This document shows positions 20,590 through 31,990 of a stretch of DNA of 64,000 nucleotides, piece by piece. The notes under the pieces were generated by a model. It saw nothing but the letters and a program-made list of their open reading frames with translations. It did not search any database and was not told the DNA's origin. Each line of letters begins with the position of its first letter. Position 1 is the first letter of the stretch. A program made the translations under genes and the position numbers. The stretch is from Astrothelium macrocarpum (lineage: Eukaryota > Ascomycota > Dothideomycetes > Trypetheliales > Trypetheliaceae), in contig JAGEMR010000033.1 of the NCBI GenBank assembly GCA_021030915.1, forward strand, positions 186,001-250,000, written 5' to 3'.

Positions 20590-22302
20590 TTACAAACTGC
20601 TGCTGCTGCTACTACTACTGCTGCTGCTCGAATTTTCGTTGTCATCTGAGTTGGATTTTTCTTCAGAACCTTCACTTGATTCTGAATCCGAGCCTTCAGG
20701 GCCAGAATCTGCCGATTCTCCTTCTGACGCTGATTCAGAGACTGAACCAGAATCGGGATTGGAATCATAGCCAGAAGAAGAGCCAGATGTCGTTGTAGAG
20801 TGTTCCGAAGAACCAGATTCAGACTCTGAATCTGAAGATCCCGATCCTGATGAAGATGATTGCTCCTCGGAACCGGACTTTACCGAACTGGAACTGGACG
20901 ATTCGGAAGTGTCATCTTCTGCGCTAGTTACGGATTGGCGCTGTTTCCGTAAGCTCTTGTCATCTTTTCGTCGTCCATCAAGCTTGATGCGCTTACTCTC
21001 GCCCTCCACTGTCCCACTGCTTGCAGAACCATTGACTGTTGCGCCCATTACGTATGCTTGAACTGGATAGAGCGGGTGATCTTCGCCCAACGCAGACAAA
21101 ATCATTTGTGCCCGTTTTCGTTTGAGTTCTTGCATCCGTGTGTCGGGCACAACGCTACTTGGAGCACCCATCTCACGTCGACGGTCATAATCTTGCAAGC
21201 GCTTTTGTAAAGCATCTTCTTTTGCATTTTGATGTCTTTGACTATCATCCATGGTTGGCTCCTCAGTATCACCGTTTTCTGTAGTTTCAGAATCCTTGTC
21301 CAGAATCTTAATAGCTGTTTCCCGTACTCGCTTTCGCATAGACGATCCTTGTAGGCCCCTGATATATGCCTCAATAGCTGGATCGTAAATCTCAGGTACT
21401 CTGTAGAGATTGAACACGTGCTTGAGTAATTGGTTTTGCTGATGCTTATTGAACTTCCACTGGTCACGTTCCGTGTAAAATCGTTGCAAATAATTGACGT
21501 ATGGTGAATCAAGAGTATGGGACCCGCTGGATCTTTCCTCGCGCTTTTGGCGTTTTTGAGCTTTACGCTTTGCAATCTCTGCCTGCGATTGTATGTTCTC
21601 GGTTTGAACATGTTTACCCGGAAGGCTCAAATCTGAGCTGTCTGCCGCATGGTTGCTGTCTAAAATTCCATCATCTGCCTGATTATTGACCGAGTTGGTA
21701 TATAGTTTTTGGCTGCTATTGCCGTCCTCTGTCTTGGTATCCGACGTGAACGTGACCGACTTGCGTCGGACCTTGATAGACGGCGATTTCTCCTCGAAAT
21801 CACTCTCTCGTGCGGACTGCTTTTGATTTGTTGATTGATCTGTACCATTCAAATTATCGGACGAATTGGAGTCGCCCTGGTGGATCACAGTATGGCGCTT
21901 CCTCTTCTGGCCCGCTTGACCGTTGAAGTGAGTAGTTGAAAACGATGTGGACGTAGTTGGCCTAGCTTGTGGTAAAGAAGACGAAGAGATGGAGGCGTGT
22001 GGAGATTCTTTGCGATGAGATTGGCTATAATTCCCATTCAATGTTGCCGGCCCATTCGTTGATATAATGACAGTAGGTGATGCGTCGTGTTTATTGTTTG
22101 CACGTGCAGAGGTCGCGGGTAATGGAGAAAATGCAATACTGCTCAAGTCGTCACCAAAACGAAACTTTTCTGTACTACCATTTTCTTGCAACGATGAAGG
22201 TGATGTGACAGCAGAATCCTGCTGTTGATCCACATCATCTTTTGCATATTTGAGTTTGAGACCGAGACGCTTCCAAGCGGGAACACGAGCAGAAGAATTC
22301 AT
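20590..22302 (-). CDS. WKF-domain protein (C7orf50-like) with acidic serine tail
   Basis: Single-exon frame of 570 residues from the ATG at 22302. A conserved block at about residues 265-330 has YLQRFYTERDQWKFNKHQQ followed by LKHVFNLYRVPEIYDPAI. It contains the W-K-F-N-K signature that names the WKF domain, also present in human C7orf50, a nucleolar protein. The N terminus begins with a short conserved stretch (VPAWKRLGLKLKYAKD). The rest is polar and predicted disordered. The last about 110 residues alternate Ser with Glu/Asp and end in a run of serines encoded by a CTG/CTA-rich tract at 20598-20628 (+ strand reading). Such tails are typical of nucleolar chaperone-like proteins. A role in ribosome biogenesis is inference. 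Confidence 0.8.
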   Translation of the reverse strand: MNSSARVPAWKRLGLKLKYAKDDVDQQQDSAVTSPSSLQENGSTEKFRFGDDLSSIAFSPLPATSARANNKHDASPTVIISTNGPATLNGNYSQSHRKESPHASISSSSLPQARPTTSTSFSTTHFNGQAGQKRKRHTVIHQGDSNSSDNLNGTDQSTNQKQSARESDFEEKSPSIKVRRKSVTFTSDTKTEDGNSSQKLYTNSVNNQADDGILDSNHAADSSDLSLPGKHVQTENIQSQAEIAKRKAQKRQKREERSSGSHTLDSPYVNYLQRFYTERDQWKFNKHQQNQLLKHVFNLYRVPEIYDPAIEAYIRGLQGSSMRKRVRETAIKILDKDSETTENGDTEEPTMDDSQRHQNAKEDALQKRLQDYDRRREMGAPSSVVPDTRMQELKRKRAQMILSALGEDHPLYPVQAYVMGATVNGSASSGTVEGESKRIKLDGRRKDDKSLRKQRQSVTSAEDDTSESSSSSSVKSGSEEQSSSSGSGSSDSESESGSSEHSTTTSGSSSGYDSNPDSGSVSESASEGESADSGPEGSDSESSEGSEEKSNSDDNENSSSSSSSSSSSSL

Positions 22303-22554
22303 TGCTCAAAAGGAAAAAGTTGGTGGGAGTGGATGGAGCTTCAAGGTCGGGCCGACGATGAAGCTCATCCGCCGCTCATCCCTGCACCTGAGCTCCCCAG
22401 GCAGCCTGGACGCGTTCACCTACAAATCTCATAACCACCAATCCATCTTGCCATTTCTCTCGAGTCCCCCATTCATTCTTCTCCTTGTCGCCTTTCAGCA
22501 CGTCGCCAGCATTACCACGCACCTCATAAACTCGCCCTAGACACACCTAGCGCC

Positions 22555-23668
22555 ATGTCGAGTAAGCAATTCCTTGGCATCTAGACCGCTGCAAAGGGTA
22601 TATGATTGATATTTTATTAACACAAGCAATCTTGTACAGGTAGCGCCAGCGCATATGATCGACACATTACCATCTTCTCCGACCAAGGCCGCCTCTACCA
22701 AGTTGGTGCGTCATTCGCCTTAATATTCGTTGTGGAATTTTCCGTCCTAAAGTTACTTTTTTGGGCCGAAGGTCTTTGTTGCCGCTGACAACTAGGAAAT
22801 CAGAATATGCATTCAAGGCGATAACTGCAGCCAACATTACATCAGTTGGCGTGCGTGGCAAAAGCTGTTCAGTCGTTATCTCCCAAAAAAAAGTGCCGGT
22901 GAGATGAGATGCTGGTCAGATGAGGCTGCTTTACAGCTGACAAGGACGGGTACATCTAGGATAAACTTATCGATCCATCGTCTGTATCTTACGTCTTCAA
23001 GCTGTCACCATCCGTCGGTTGTGTCATGACAGGGTCGATAGCAGATGCCCGAGCGTCCGTGGCCAGGGCAAGAGGAGAAGCAGCGGAATTTCGATACAAA
23101 TACGGATACGAAATGCCTTGTGATGTTTTGGCAAAGAGATTGGCCAATATCAGCCAGGTGTATACCCAACGCGTAAGCTCAACCCATGTCCTTGACCGAT
23201 TAGGTTGATATTGCCAGCCCTATACATTCCTTCCCGATTTGACTATTTTTCCGCTCCCCTAACATAACATCATTTTTCCAGGCTTACATGAGACCGCTGG
23301 GTGTTGCGATCACTCTGGCATCTGTCGATTCAGAGTACGGCCCGCAGCTTTACAAGTGTGATCCTGCTGGGTATTATGTGGGATACAAGGCCACCGCATC
23401 CGGGCCCAAAGCGCAAGAGGCGCTCAACTTTTTCGAGAAAAAGCTGAAGAATCGGGAGGCAGCTGATGGTAATTGGCAGGAGGTTGTGGAGCTTGGGATC
23501 ACGGCATTGAGTACGGTACTGAGTGTGGACTTCAAAAAGGGCGAATTAGAAATTGGTATTGCTGGTGGACCGAGGGCCGACGGCACGGAAGCATCAGAGC
23601 CGGAGTTTAGGTCTTTGACAGAGGATGAGATTGATGAGAGGTTACAGGCCATTGCAGAGAAGGATTAA
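22555..23668 (+). CDS. SCL1: 20S proteasome subunit alpha-1
   Basis: Five exons, 22555-22561, 22640-22705, 22804-22898, 22960-23172 and 23282-23668, give 255 residues, the usual length. The first exon is only 7 nt (M-S-plus one base). The N terminus SSASAYDRHITIFS, followed by GRLYQVEYAFKA, is the proteasome alpha-type signature, and its exact form (AYDRHITIFS) points to the alpha-1 subunit (yeast Scl1, human PSMA6). Further matches are GVRGKSCSVVISQKKVPDKL, VGCVMTGSIADAR, and YMRPLGVAITLASVD. The subunit sits in the outer ring of the 20S core and gates substrate entry. It is non-catalytic. The gene is divergent from the WKF-domain gene, 252 bp apart. Confidence 0.95.
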
Positions 23669-24922
23669 TAACCAGGGGGAATGGGAGTAGTTCCTGTAAG
23701 ATACCACATGCATAATTCCTTCCGAACCTTGATCTGCTGCTAGAGCCTCACAGAGTGCTCATAGACCCACGGGAGCTCGATCCGCAGAGCCGTGGATCCG
23801 CAAGCGTGAGATCCCTGCACAGCTGCAAAGTCCATTTTTGTTTGTGTCGCGATGCACGTTTTCCGTGGGTACCTGGCCCGTTTGATGCTACATGGGCCAC
23901 TTGTTTCAAGGCGTTGGAAACATTGTGGCTTTGCTGTGGATGGTGCATAGACTCGAGCCTTCTCATTGGCCCGTTTTACGGAGAGCCTCCTTCGCCACAC
24001 TGCTATAAGCGCAACCGCCAACGACCGACTCAAACTAACATGAATCCCGCTCTCCAGCCTCCTTGACGAGTGGCGCACTTACGGAATGCTGGGTTGCCGG
24101 CCAGGATTGGATGATCTACCGGATGGCTCCACGGTGTTGGGGCCTTCTCAGCACGCGACTACCCGCAAGACCGCGCTGTCCGTCACCTCGCTTGAGGTCA
24201 TTGCGATGACGGCTAAGTTGAGCTGAAGCGTAGGGAGATGGGCAGTGCTCTGCGACTTCACAATGCGGGAGGCCGACTGGAACGCTCCTTCCAATGCGCC
24301 AGCCTGTGGCTGACTGAGGCGCTCCACAGTAGCAGTCTGACTCTCCAACGTACTGTCAGACCGTAACCTTTTTGGTGGCTTGAAGTGTCTAGGAGCATCT
24401 AATTGTTTGGAGTCCGATTCAGGCTCACCGCATTCATGAATCAAGCTTGTCGAGATAGGCCCGCTATTCTCAGACCACCCTTCTCGGAACTCAATTTGCC
24501 TTTTGGGCGATTTTGCTAACGCTGAAAACTGCTACAGCCAGCCATAGAAAGTCCACGCCCGAGAATTTCATTCCTTTGGGATAGTCTAATTTTTCAAACA
24601 CTGTGTCTATAGGCGCATAGATCATATCACCATGTCGTCCAAAACGGGCTTTAAAGAGCTGTACGTTCCCCAGTTTGATTCATTGGACGACCATTTCAAG
24701 CCTCGCGCGTCAATCAATTGTTTCACACGCTCTTTTGGCTTTCTTTCAGTTCAATTCTTCCTGGTATCCACTGTAATTGGTAATTCCCAATGGCAGACGG
24801 TCGTATGTTTGTCCTCCACTCCGTATTCTACTCGTTTTGTAGCAAACCCCCGCTGGGCTCTCCTGAGATTTAAGGCATCATATTTCCTGATATTTTGTTC
24901 TCCAGCACTCAAATCCTTCAAG
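23669..24922. other. Intergenic region with possible alternative 5' exons
   Basis: 1.25 kb with no strong gene. An ATG at 24632 in good context begins a frame that reaches the next gene in phase. Splicing 24632-24660, 24750-24763 and 24906 onward would also stay in frame and add 20 residues to the next protein. The rest, 23700-24600, holds only short frames. Confidence 0.4.
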
Positions 24923-25590
24923 ATGAGTTACCGTACTGAGGACGTTTCTGCAGTCAACCATGCGCGGGCCATGCGGGTGACCGAGATCATGAATGACTTC
25001 CGCATCCTCCAACATCACATCGCTCAAATCCGAGTCGAACCTACCCGCGAAGAATCGGAGCTCTGTGGATACAAAATCCTACATCGAGCAATTTCTCAGG
25101 CTCAAGCGGTTTTAAATCAGCCTTTTATTGCAAACTTGCCAGCGCCTGGAGGTGATCCTGAACAAGAAAAAGAGCAATTGAGACAGTACGTTATGACTAC
25201 GACTGATACTGACCTCTTCTCCAAAATGAAAGACTAAAGCATAGATACAGGATCATTATCGATGCTGCCGTTCGCCGCTTTCGCGTTCAAAAAAGCTACC
25301 TTCAGGCTACGGCTGCTCTCAGATGGATCAATTCCCGAAACGCTATACTTGGCGGGAGAAGTCCGCGCGCTAGTCATGCGCCTGCCCTTCAGACCATTGA
25401 CAACACTTTGCGAACGGTAAGTTGTTGCTTTGTCATTGAAGTGGGGGGGTTTTTTTGACATTTTCATCAGGAGCTTGTATCCATTACCGATCAACGAGTA
25501 GAGCTGGCTCTCCGCTCACAAGATGCCTCTCAAGGGAAATGGCTCGTGGAAGACCCACCGCTGTCGCTCATTCTTCAACGCATTCAATAG
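24923..25590 (+). CDS. Uncharacterised 184-aa helical protein
   Basis: Three exons, 24923-25185, 25245-25416 and 25471-25590, join in phase to give 184 residues. Both introns are GT-AG (59 and 54 bp). I do not recognise the family. The sequence is rich in charged residues and long amphipathic helices, for example AVNHARAMRVTEIMNDFRIL and the basic IDAAVRRFRVQKSYLQATA. No signal peptide or membrane span is seen. It could be a subunit of a larger complex. The start is uncertain: the ATG at 24923 has a good context (caagATG), but an in-frame ATG at 24632 would add either 97 residues unspliced or 20 residues with two extra introns. Confidence 0.55.
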
Positions 25591-26201
25591 AGTCAGTTGG
25601 GCGAGATCTGCTGGATCAGATTGCATTGAGTCGACGATTCGTTATTTATAGATTTCGCTCTCTTTTGAAAAATAAGTTGTTGCTCGTTTTGCCGTTTCGT
25701 CAAGATACCCATCACACTTAAATCTCCCAAAATATTAATCGAGCCAAGGGCTTGAAAGAGGTTGCGATGTTTTAAGAGCGTGCATGCATCACAGTGGCGT
25801 TTCCTTTCTAAGTTTTGCTGTCTTTGTTGGTTCTGCATGACCTTTTTAGGTCTTCTATTTCTTGATGTATTTTCCAATTAATTTACATTAGTGAGACGTA
25901 TTTAGTTGTAAGCTATACTGTTCGTACATTAGCCCTGTAGGCAGCTGCAATGTGTACCTCGTAGCATACACAAGCTGTTTCGACGGACGGAATAATCACC
26001 TCTTTCACCTCGGTAGCTTTCCGAGTGTATGAAAATGAGTGAAAAGGTTCGGATGGCTGGAAGATTTTCCATAGAATACCTAATGCATGGTAGTAAGGTA
26101 GTGCCAGTGTAAGGGGCTCTGCGCACGGACCCGATAGCTCCGGGTTTCTTCTGTCTTATAATTTTTGACAATAGAACTATCATCTTGCACATAGCCAGAC
26201 A
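25591..26201. other. Intergenic region
   Basis: 611 bp between tandem genes, moderately AT-rich. No supported feature. Confidence 0.5.
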
Positions 26202-26825
26202 ATGAATTGCTCGGTCGCTTCTCCAAGCTCGACGCGTCAAATTTTCTCTCACATATCGAGCTATCCAGTTCGAATAAGTCGCCGTCACGAATCCACAGCC
26301 CGACGACTTCGTCATAGGCTACGCATAAAGCCTGACCCATCATTCGCAAAAACCTTACCTACGCAAGATCATATCATATACAACCCTCCATCCTCCGCTC
26401 CTTCAGTCTACCACACTCCGTTCAAGTTTCTACCAAAAAATGATATAAGACGCCAATTCCTGACCTCCGCCGCCTCCTCATCTTCCCTTAGCTCTGCTCT
26501 TCCAGCTCTGGATGATGCTACCGCGTCTGCTCTCCCGCCTCCCGTTCGCCCACCAGACCAAAAGAAATATCATCTCACTTCTGCAGAATTCGCCGAAATC
26601 AGACGATTGCGCACCGAGGATCCTCTAAAATGGACGAACAATGCATTGGCGAGGAAATTTCAATGCAGTACAGTCCTTATACCAATGATCTGCTCGGCGT
26701 CGAAAGAAGTCAAGAATAGAAGAGAGAAGGAATTGGAGGAGATTAAACGGAAATGGGGACCCAGGAGACGAGCTGCAAGAGAAGATCGGGCAAGACGGAG
26801 AGAGAGATGGGGTAGGGACGAATGA
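26202..26825 (+). CDS. MRPL20: Mitochondrial large-subunit ribosomal protein mL58 (MRPL20)
   Basis: Intronless frame of 207 residues. The N-terminal about 25 residues are Ser/Arg-rich with few acids, fitting a mitochondrial presequence. The family block RRHESTARRLRHRLRIKPDPS is followed by IIYNPPSSAPSVYHTPFKFL and PKNDIRRQ, the signature of fungal MRP-L20 (mL58), a fungus-specific subunit of the mitoribosome large subunit. The C terminus has the conserved helical region (LTSAEFAEIRRLR, KWTNNALARKF) and a strongly basic Arg/Glu-rich tail that would contact rRNA. Length agrees with the family. Confidence 0.88.
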   Translation: MNCSVASPSSTRQIFSHISSYPVRISRRHESTARRLRHRLRIKPDPSFAKTLPTQDHIIYNPPSSAPSVYHTPFKFLPKNDIRRQFLTSAASSSSLSSALPALDDATASALPPPVRPPDQKKYHLTSAEFAEIRRLRTEDPLKWTNNALARKFQCSTVLIPMICSASKEVKNRREKELEEIKRKWGPRRRAAREDRARRRERWGRDE

Positions 26826-27349
26826 ACATGGTTTTGTAAGGTTTGGTAACGATTGAGTGAATAAAGAAGCAGTCAACGAAGCTTAGCAGGCCACACTTGT
26901 GAGATTTGAAAAGAAGAGGCTACACTTCGTCCTGCAAATGCTTGACAGAAGTATTCGCCGGTGAATGCTCACACGAAAGGCACCAAGCACTGCTTCAAAG
27001 CGGCAAGTCTCCAGCTACCATACATATGTACTACTATTCAAAAGCGGGGATGCAGTTCACCTGGAACTTGAGACAGGATCATCGAGAAATATGACGGCCA
27101 AGCCTGACTATTGTAATACTGCATGTGTGTACAAGTCTTTAAAAATCTAGAAGATTCATAGTTGCATACAACCCACATTTGTCTCATGTCCAGCCACATT
27201 GACGATTATCCATTGCTATCTAGCGCGATATTCTTTCACTCCAAAGAGGATCAAACATCATATTAACTTGTTGCAAAAATTTTTCTCATGCTTATCTGCT
27301 TCAGACAAATCAAACGCCGCTGCCTTACCTTGCCTTACTCGATGTGAAA
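26826..27349. other. Convergent intergenic region
   Basis: 524 bp between mL58 and the P450 gene, tail to tail. No supported gene or repeat. Confidence 0.5.
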
Positions 27350-29253
27350 TCATCTTTTTCGGCGAGCAGGATTTTGGTAGAAAGTGCTCAAGCGATAGTT
27401 TGTCTCCCCTTGATACACAGCCAGCTCTTGCAGCGCCTCCTTGCCTTCCCTTTCGATCGTTGCCTTGATCATATCACTCCTTGGGGTGAATCGAGCCTTG
27501 AAAGGTTGAGGTCGCATGTTGAGCCCATCTCTGCCAAACTATTAGCTCTCAACGATGACTAACCAAAACCAACATACGTGTACGCGAAAATATCAACTGG
27601 AATCTCGACGCCTGCATCATCGACCGCCTTTTCAATATAGAAAGCCCAGAGCAATCTGGCGACTGTGATGAGAGTCCCTTGCTCAGCCAAGCCTTGCCCG
27701 GCACACACACGACGTCCCCATCCAAACGTCATGTAACCTTTTTCATTTGGGAAAGGTCTAGTCCAATCATCATTCTGCAAGTATCTTTCGGGCTTGAACT
27801 GATCCGGATTCGGGAATTCCCGCTCATTGTGGTGGATGGCCCATACATTTCCTTGGACCCAAGTACCTTTCGTGCATTCAGTCAATGTCTCCTGATCGCT
27901 GGCTATATTCGATTAAGCACATACCTTCAGGGATATGGTACCCTCTGAAACTATCATCTTTGATTGGCGCGTGCGGTTGTCCACCAATAATTGCCACGCT
28001 TCTCCATCGAAAGACTTCCTTCACAAATGCCCTTACGTACGGCAGCTTATCAATGTCATCCCATGTCGGGCTATGCGACGAGCCGACAACACGGTCAATC
28101 TCTTCCCATGCTTTGGGTAGTGTTTCAGGGAAGGCGCAGCACGCAAGCACAAATGTAATCAACGTAGAACTAGAGGTATCTGCCCCGGCCCCAAAAAGAT
28201 TGCCGCAAAGTGATGCAATCTCATCAATAGATAGATTGTAAGCTGGAGCCTCTCGAAAGATTGTTTTAATGTAACAGTCATCATGCCCTTCTGTCTCATT
28301 TGCTTCCTCAGCTAGAGCATAAAAGAAGTTAATCCCACGTTTGCGACCCAGTCCATGTTTCCAGGGAGCAATCGCAGTGGGAAAACGAGCAAGAAATGGA
28401 AACGTTTCCATCAACATGGGGAAACTCTTGCCTGGAACATTCAACTCGGCTGCCCTTTGCATGACTTTGATCACCTCTGTGACGATTGGATCATCCTCAG
28501 ATGCTACGCGTCTTCCGAAACCGATGATGCTGACAACAGATGTTGCATACCTCTCAAAGTGCTCCGCATATTTTTCTGGTCGTGAAAGCAGATAGTAAGC
28601 AATCAACTTGGACTCATCGTTCTGGAAACTTCGGTACTTTCGGATTTGCTGCAATCCAACACCAAGATGAGTAAGTTTACGGTGTAGTCTCCATCTACTT
28701 CCATAAAACATGTTGACTAGGTTAGATTGACCAGCACCAAGCTCTGCAAAGACAACCATCCTTGGGCGAGAGGAGTAAATGGCGGCTCGCTTATCGAACA
28801 GTTCCGAGGCAGTCCAGGCATCATTGAGCCAAACTGTTGGTCTACGACCGGTCCAGAAAGTAATCAATGGAGAATTGTATTTCTTTGCTAGAGTCTCGAA
28901 ATATACCCATCTATCCGTTGACTGAGCAGGGCGAAGTAGGAAAGAAGAGTCATTATCTTGTGGTGGCGAACTTACGGCTTGCTGTCAGGCAGTAGATAAG
29001 TGTTGCCAATAACAGGCAAGGGTATCGGACCTGGTGGCTTAACCTGGGTTCAGTGTCGTTACTGATGCATTGATATGGAGACATGTTGTGATACCATTTT
29101 CGCCCGAAGAAGCAGCATGCGTGCATAATCCGTTACCAGCCGTGCAAAAGCAACAAGCAAAGTACATCGGACGATGACAGAGACCTCTACATAACCGGCA
29201 AGCTGTTGCAGTCTATGAGAAACCGTGATGTGCCCAATACTGTAAGCAGACAT
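27350..29253 (-). CDS. Cytochrome P450 monooxygenase
   Basis: Five exons on the minus strand, 29253-29095, 29043-28976, 28910-27925, 27866-27578 and 27530-27350, give 560 residues with all phases matching. The N terminus is a hydrophobic membrane anchor followed by the proline hinge KPPGPIPLPVIGN. Catalytic features are all present: the I-helix GAGADTSSS, the K-helix E-V-F-R (KEVFRWR), P-E-R-Y, and the heme loop FGWGRRVCAG with the heme-ligand Cys459. The protein ends with the typical DGLNMRPQPFKARF. It is a microsomal monooxygenase needing NADPH-P450 reductase. The substrate is unknown. It is divergent from the MFS permease gene and part of a four-gene block with an FAD monooxygenase and an SDR, suggesting a shared pathway. 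Confidence 0.93.
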
Positions 29254-29965
29254 CTCTTTGACAGGCAATTGAGTGAACAATGAAAAGACAATATCTATTC
29301 AAACGGTCTTGCTTAGGCGCCAAATCTCAATGCTGCCAAAAATTCATACTCAAGTTTCGGCAATGCTAGAAATGACATTTGCCGCGACGCAATAGCTTGC
29401 CAGGATATCTTTCCATGGCCTCCTGCACGTAGAGGCAAGAACTATTGGGTACTTCGTGGAGCATAGTCGTTGTACTTATTATCGCGTACCTAGAGTAGCC
29501 ACGAACTTGGCCGTGTTAGCGTCTCACTCGTCTCATCTCCCGCCCCATAGCGTACCCTGAACGCGGGGTAAAGCGTGTTTTAGGGGTCAAGGATTAGACG
29601 ATACTGCCCTGAACGGTTAAATACAAAAGACCAAATGAGGACCTCCCCATACCTAGATGGATTGCATGACTGCCGCCTTCACATTCGTCAAAAAATAGTC
29701 TAGTACAGAGCTACTATACGTTCGGCAGATTTTCAAAGTCTATCCGGGACGTTCCAGAGCGTGCAGGATCACCGGGGACATTCAGTCCCACGAGGATAGG
29801 ATGTTGATCAAGTGTGGAGGCAATCCATCTATAATAGCTTCTCTTAGTTGATATGATTATGGACAAACCGGAAACCTTCTTTCAGCACCTTGGTGGTTCT
29901 CTTGTATACGGACAGCCATCTAAATGGTCTTCAGCTGAGAATTTTGTCGAAATCTTTTGGTAATC
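29254..29965. promoter_or_regulatory. Divergent promoter region of P450 and MFS permease
   Basis: 712 bp shared upstream region between two divergent genes. A head-to-head arrangement allows co-regulation. I see no palindromic operator clear enough to name. An ATG at 29869 opens a short frame that stops at the taa at 29961-29963, just before the permease start, and could be an upstream ORF. Confidence 0.4.
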
Positions 29966-31990
29966 ATGGCGGACATTCGATCGAATGGCTTACGAGCTAA
30001 TTGGAAGTGCCTTTTGGCATGCACACTGGTTTCGATGTGTCCATTCCAGTATGGGATCGATTTTGGTCTTATTGGTGGTCTGCAAGCCATGATTGGTTTT
30101 TTGAAAGTATGGACAATTGCGTCCAGTCTCTGGAGAATGTCAACTCGTCGCTGATTTTAACAAGGTCTTTGGCAGCCCGGATCCAGCAAGTCCCATTGTA
30201 TGACCTTCCCGACGTCAATTATCGATCACATAGCGGCATCTTACAAGCTTGTCCATGTAGGGATACAATATCTCTCCCGGTCGTCAACAGCTTATCAGTA
30301 GTCTCATGACACTTGGAGCATTCCTTGGATCTTGCGCCGTTGGTATGTTTGAGATTGCTGAGGCAAAGAACAACGCTAAGATATCCAGGCCCAATTGCCA
30401 CTGTTTTGGGTCGAAAGACAAGCATTTGGATTGGAGGTCTCTTAATCACTTTAGGGACCGTTCTCATGATGGCCACGTCCAACATCGGTGGTCTCTATGC
30501 AGGTCGACTGATCCTTGGTCTTGGTAATGGCTGTTTGTAAGGCCACGCTTAGACTTTGCCGGTTCATACACACTGATTCTTAATTAGCATGACATTTAGT
30601 CAGTTGTATCTCCAAGAATGTTCGCCCGCCAAGTATCGAGGTCTGGTGCTTGCCTGCTTCATGTTCTGGACATCCATAGGTACTTTAATAGGCACCATCG
30701 TTGACAATTTTACTGCACCGATTTTGGGCAAGAACTCTTATCTCATTCCTCTTGGTCTCATTTACATTGTACCGGCATTTATTTGCTTCGGGTTGCTCTT
30801 TGTAAGTCTTGGATGCCTTTATGACCTGTGTCATTTCTCACATCCTCCTCAGATACCCGAAAGCCCGAGGTGGTTGCTCTCTCACGGTCATTTAGAGCAA
30901 GCACGATCGGCCCTGCTATGGCTGAGGCCCTATCCAGACAAGGTCGAGTCCGAGCTCAACGATATACAAGTGTCACTTGATGCAGAGCAGAAGCTCACGA
31001 AAGGCGTGACATGGCTAGATCTCTTTCGTGATCCCGTTGATCGTAGGCGAACGTTATTAGCAGTTGCTGCCATCAGCTTACAAGCAGCGTCTGGTGCCAT
31101 GTTCATGATTGCATATGGAACATACTTCTTTGAGATGGTCGGTACAATGCCCAATGATGCATGCTTTTGCTAAAATCCTGCAGGCTCGTGTCGGTTCTCC
31201 ATTTGCAAATGCATGCATTCTCGTTGCTGTAGGCGTAATCGCAATTGTTATCAATAGCTTTTGCGTCACTCGTATTGGATTCCGCCGTCCCATGCTTATC
31301 ACTGGCCTAGCGTTGTGCGGAGTAACTCAGCTTATCGTTGCACTTTTGTACCAGGCGAAACCCGGTGCTCAGTCCACTTCAAAGGCTATCGTAGGCATAT
31401 CAGTGATCTACATATGCTCATACAATGGTATGATCTCGACCTATTCGTGGGTACTTGGAGGCGAGCTTCCCTCGCAGCGGCTTCGATCCTATACTTTTGG
31501 TCTTGCCGCGGCAGTTGGTTTTCTTGGTGCCTGGTTAGCAACTTTTACAGCTCCCTATTTCATCAATCCGGACGCACTAAACTGGGGTATGCTTCTAACC
31601 AGATCGCAAGTTGCCTCTACTAACAACTGTAGGACCGAGATACGGGTTCATTTGGTTTCCTTCATGTATAATCGCAATGGTGAGTAGCTTGCACGGGTTG
31701 GGGTGGCTAGAATGCTAATTGAGAGCAAGATTTTTGTATTCTTCTTCGTGCCCGAAGTCAAGGATAGAACGCTTGAAGAGATTGATGAAATGGTGAGATC
31801 AGTTTGTAAAGTGTGGTCTGCCTATGCTCATTCGTATTACTAGTTCGAGAAACGTTTACCGGCGAGAAAATTCCGCTCGTACAAATGCGTTGGGAGGAAT
31901 ACCGTGCATACTGTCGATACAGAAGACACTGTCGAAATTATCTTCTCGGACCCAAAAATTGTGGCTGAAACGACCGTTTCTATTGCTTAA
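29966..31990 (+). CDS. MFS sugar transporter (hexose/alpha-glucoside permease type)
   Basis: Ten exons join in phase (29966-30106, 30165-30197, 30261-30342, 30389-30536, 30588-30801, 30853-31137, 31184-31586, 31633-31679, 31730-31792, 31844-31990) to give 520 residues. Sugar-porter signatures are in order: FQYGIDFGLIGGLQAM in helix 1, R-Q-Q-L before helix 2, a GRKT loop, GLYAGRLILGLGNG, YLQECSPAKYRG, PESPRW between helices 6 and 7, RIGFRRP, and VPEVKDRTLEEIDEMF at the end. Twelve spans are expected in the plasma membrane, with H+ symport as the usual mode. The donor of intron 6 (gtcggt at 31138) is weak; it was chosen because it keeps the frame. Sugar versus quinate or another small substrate cannot be settled. 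Confidence 0.85.
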
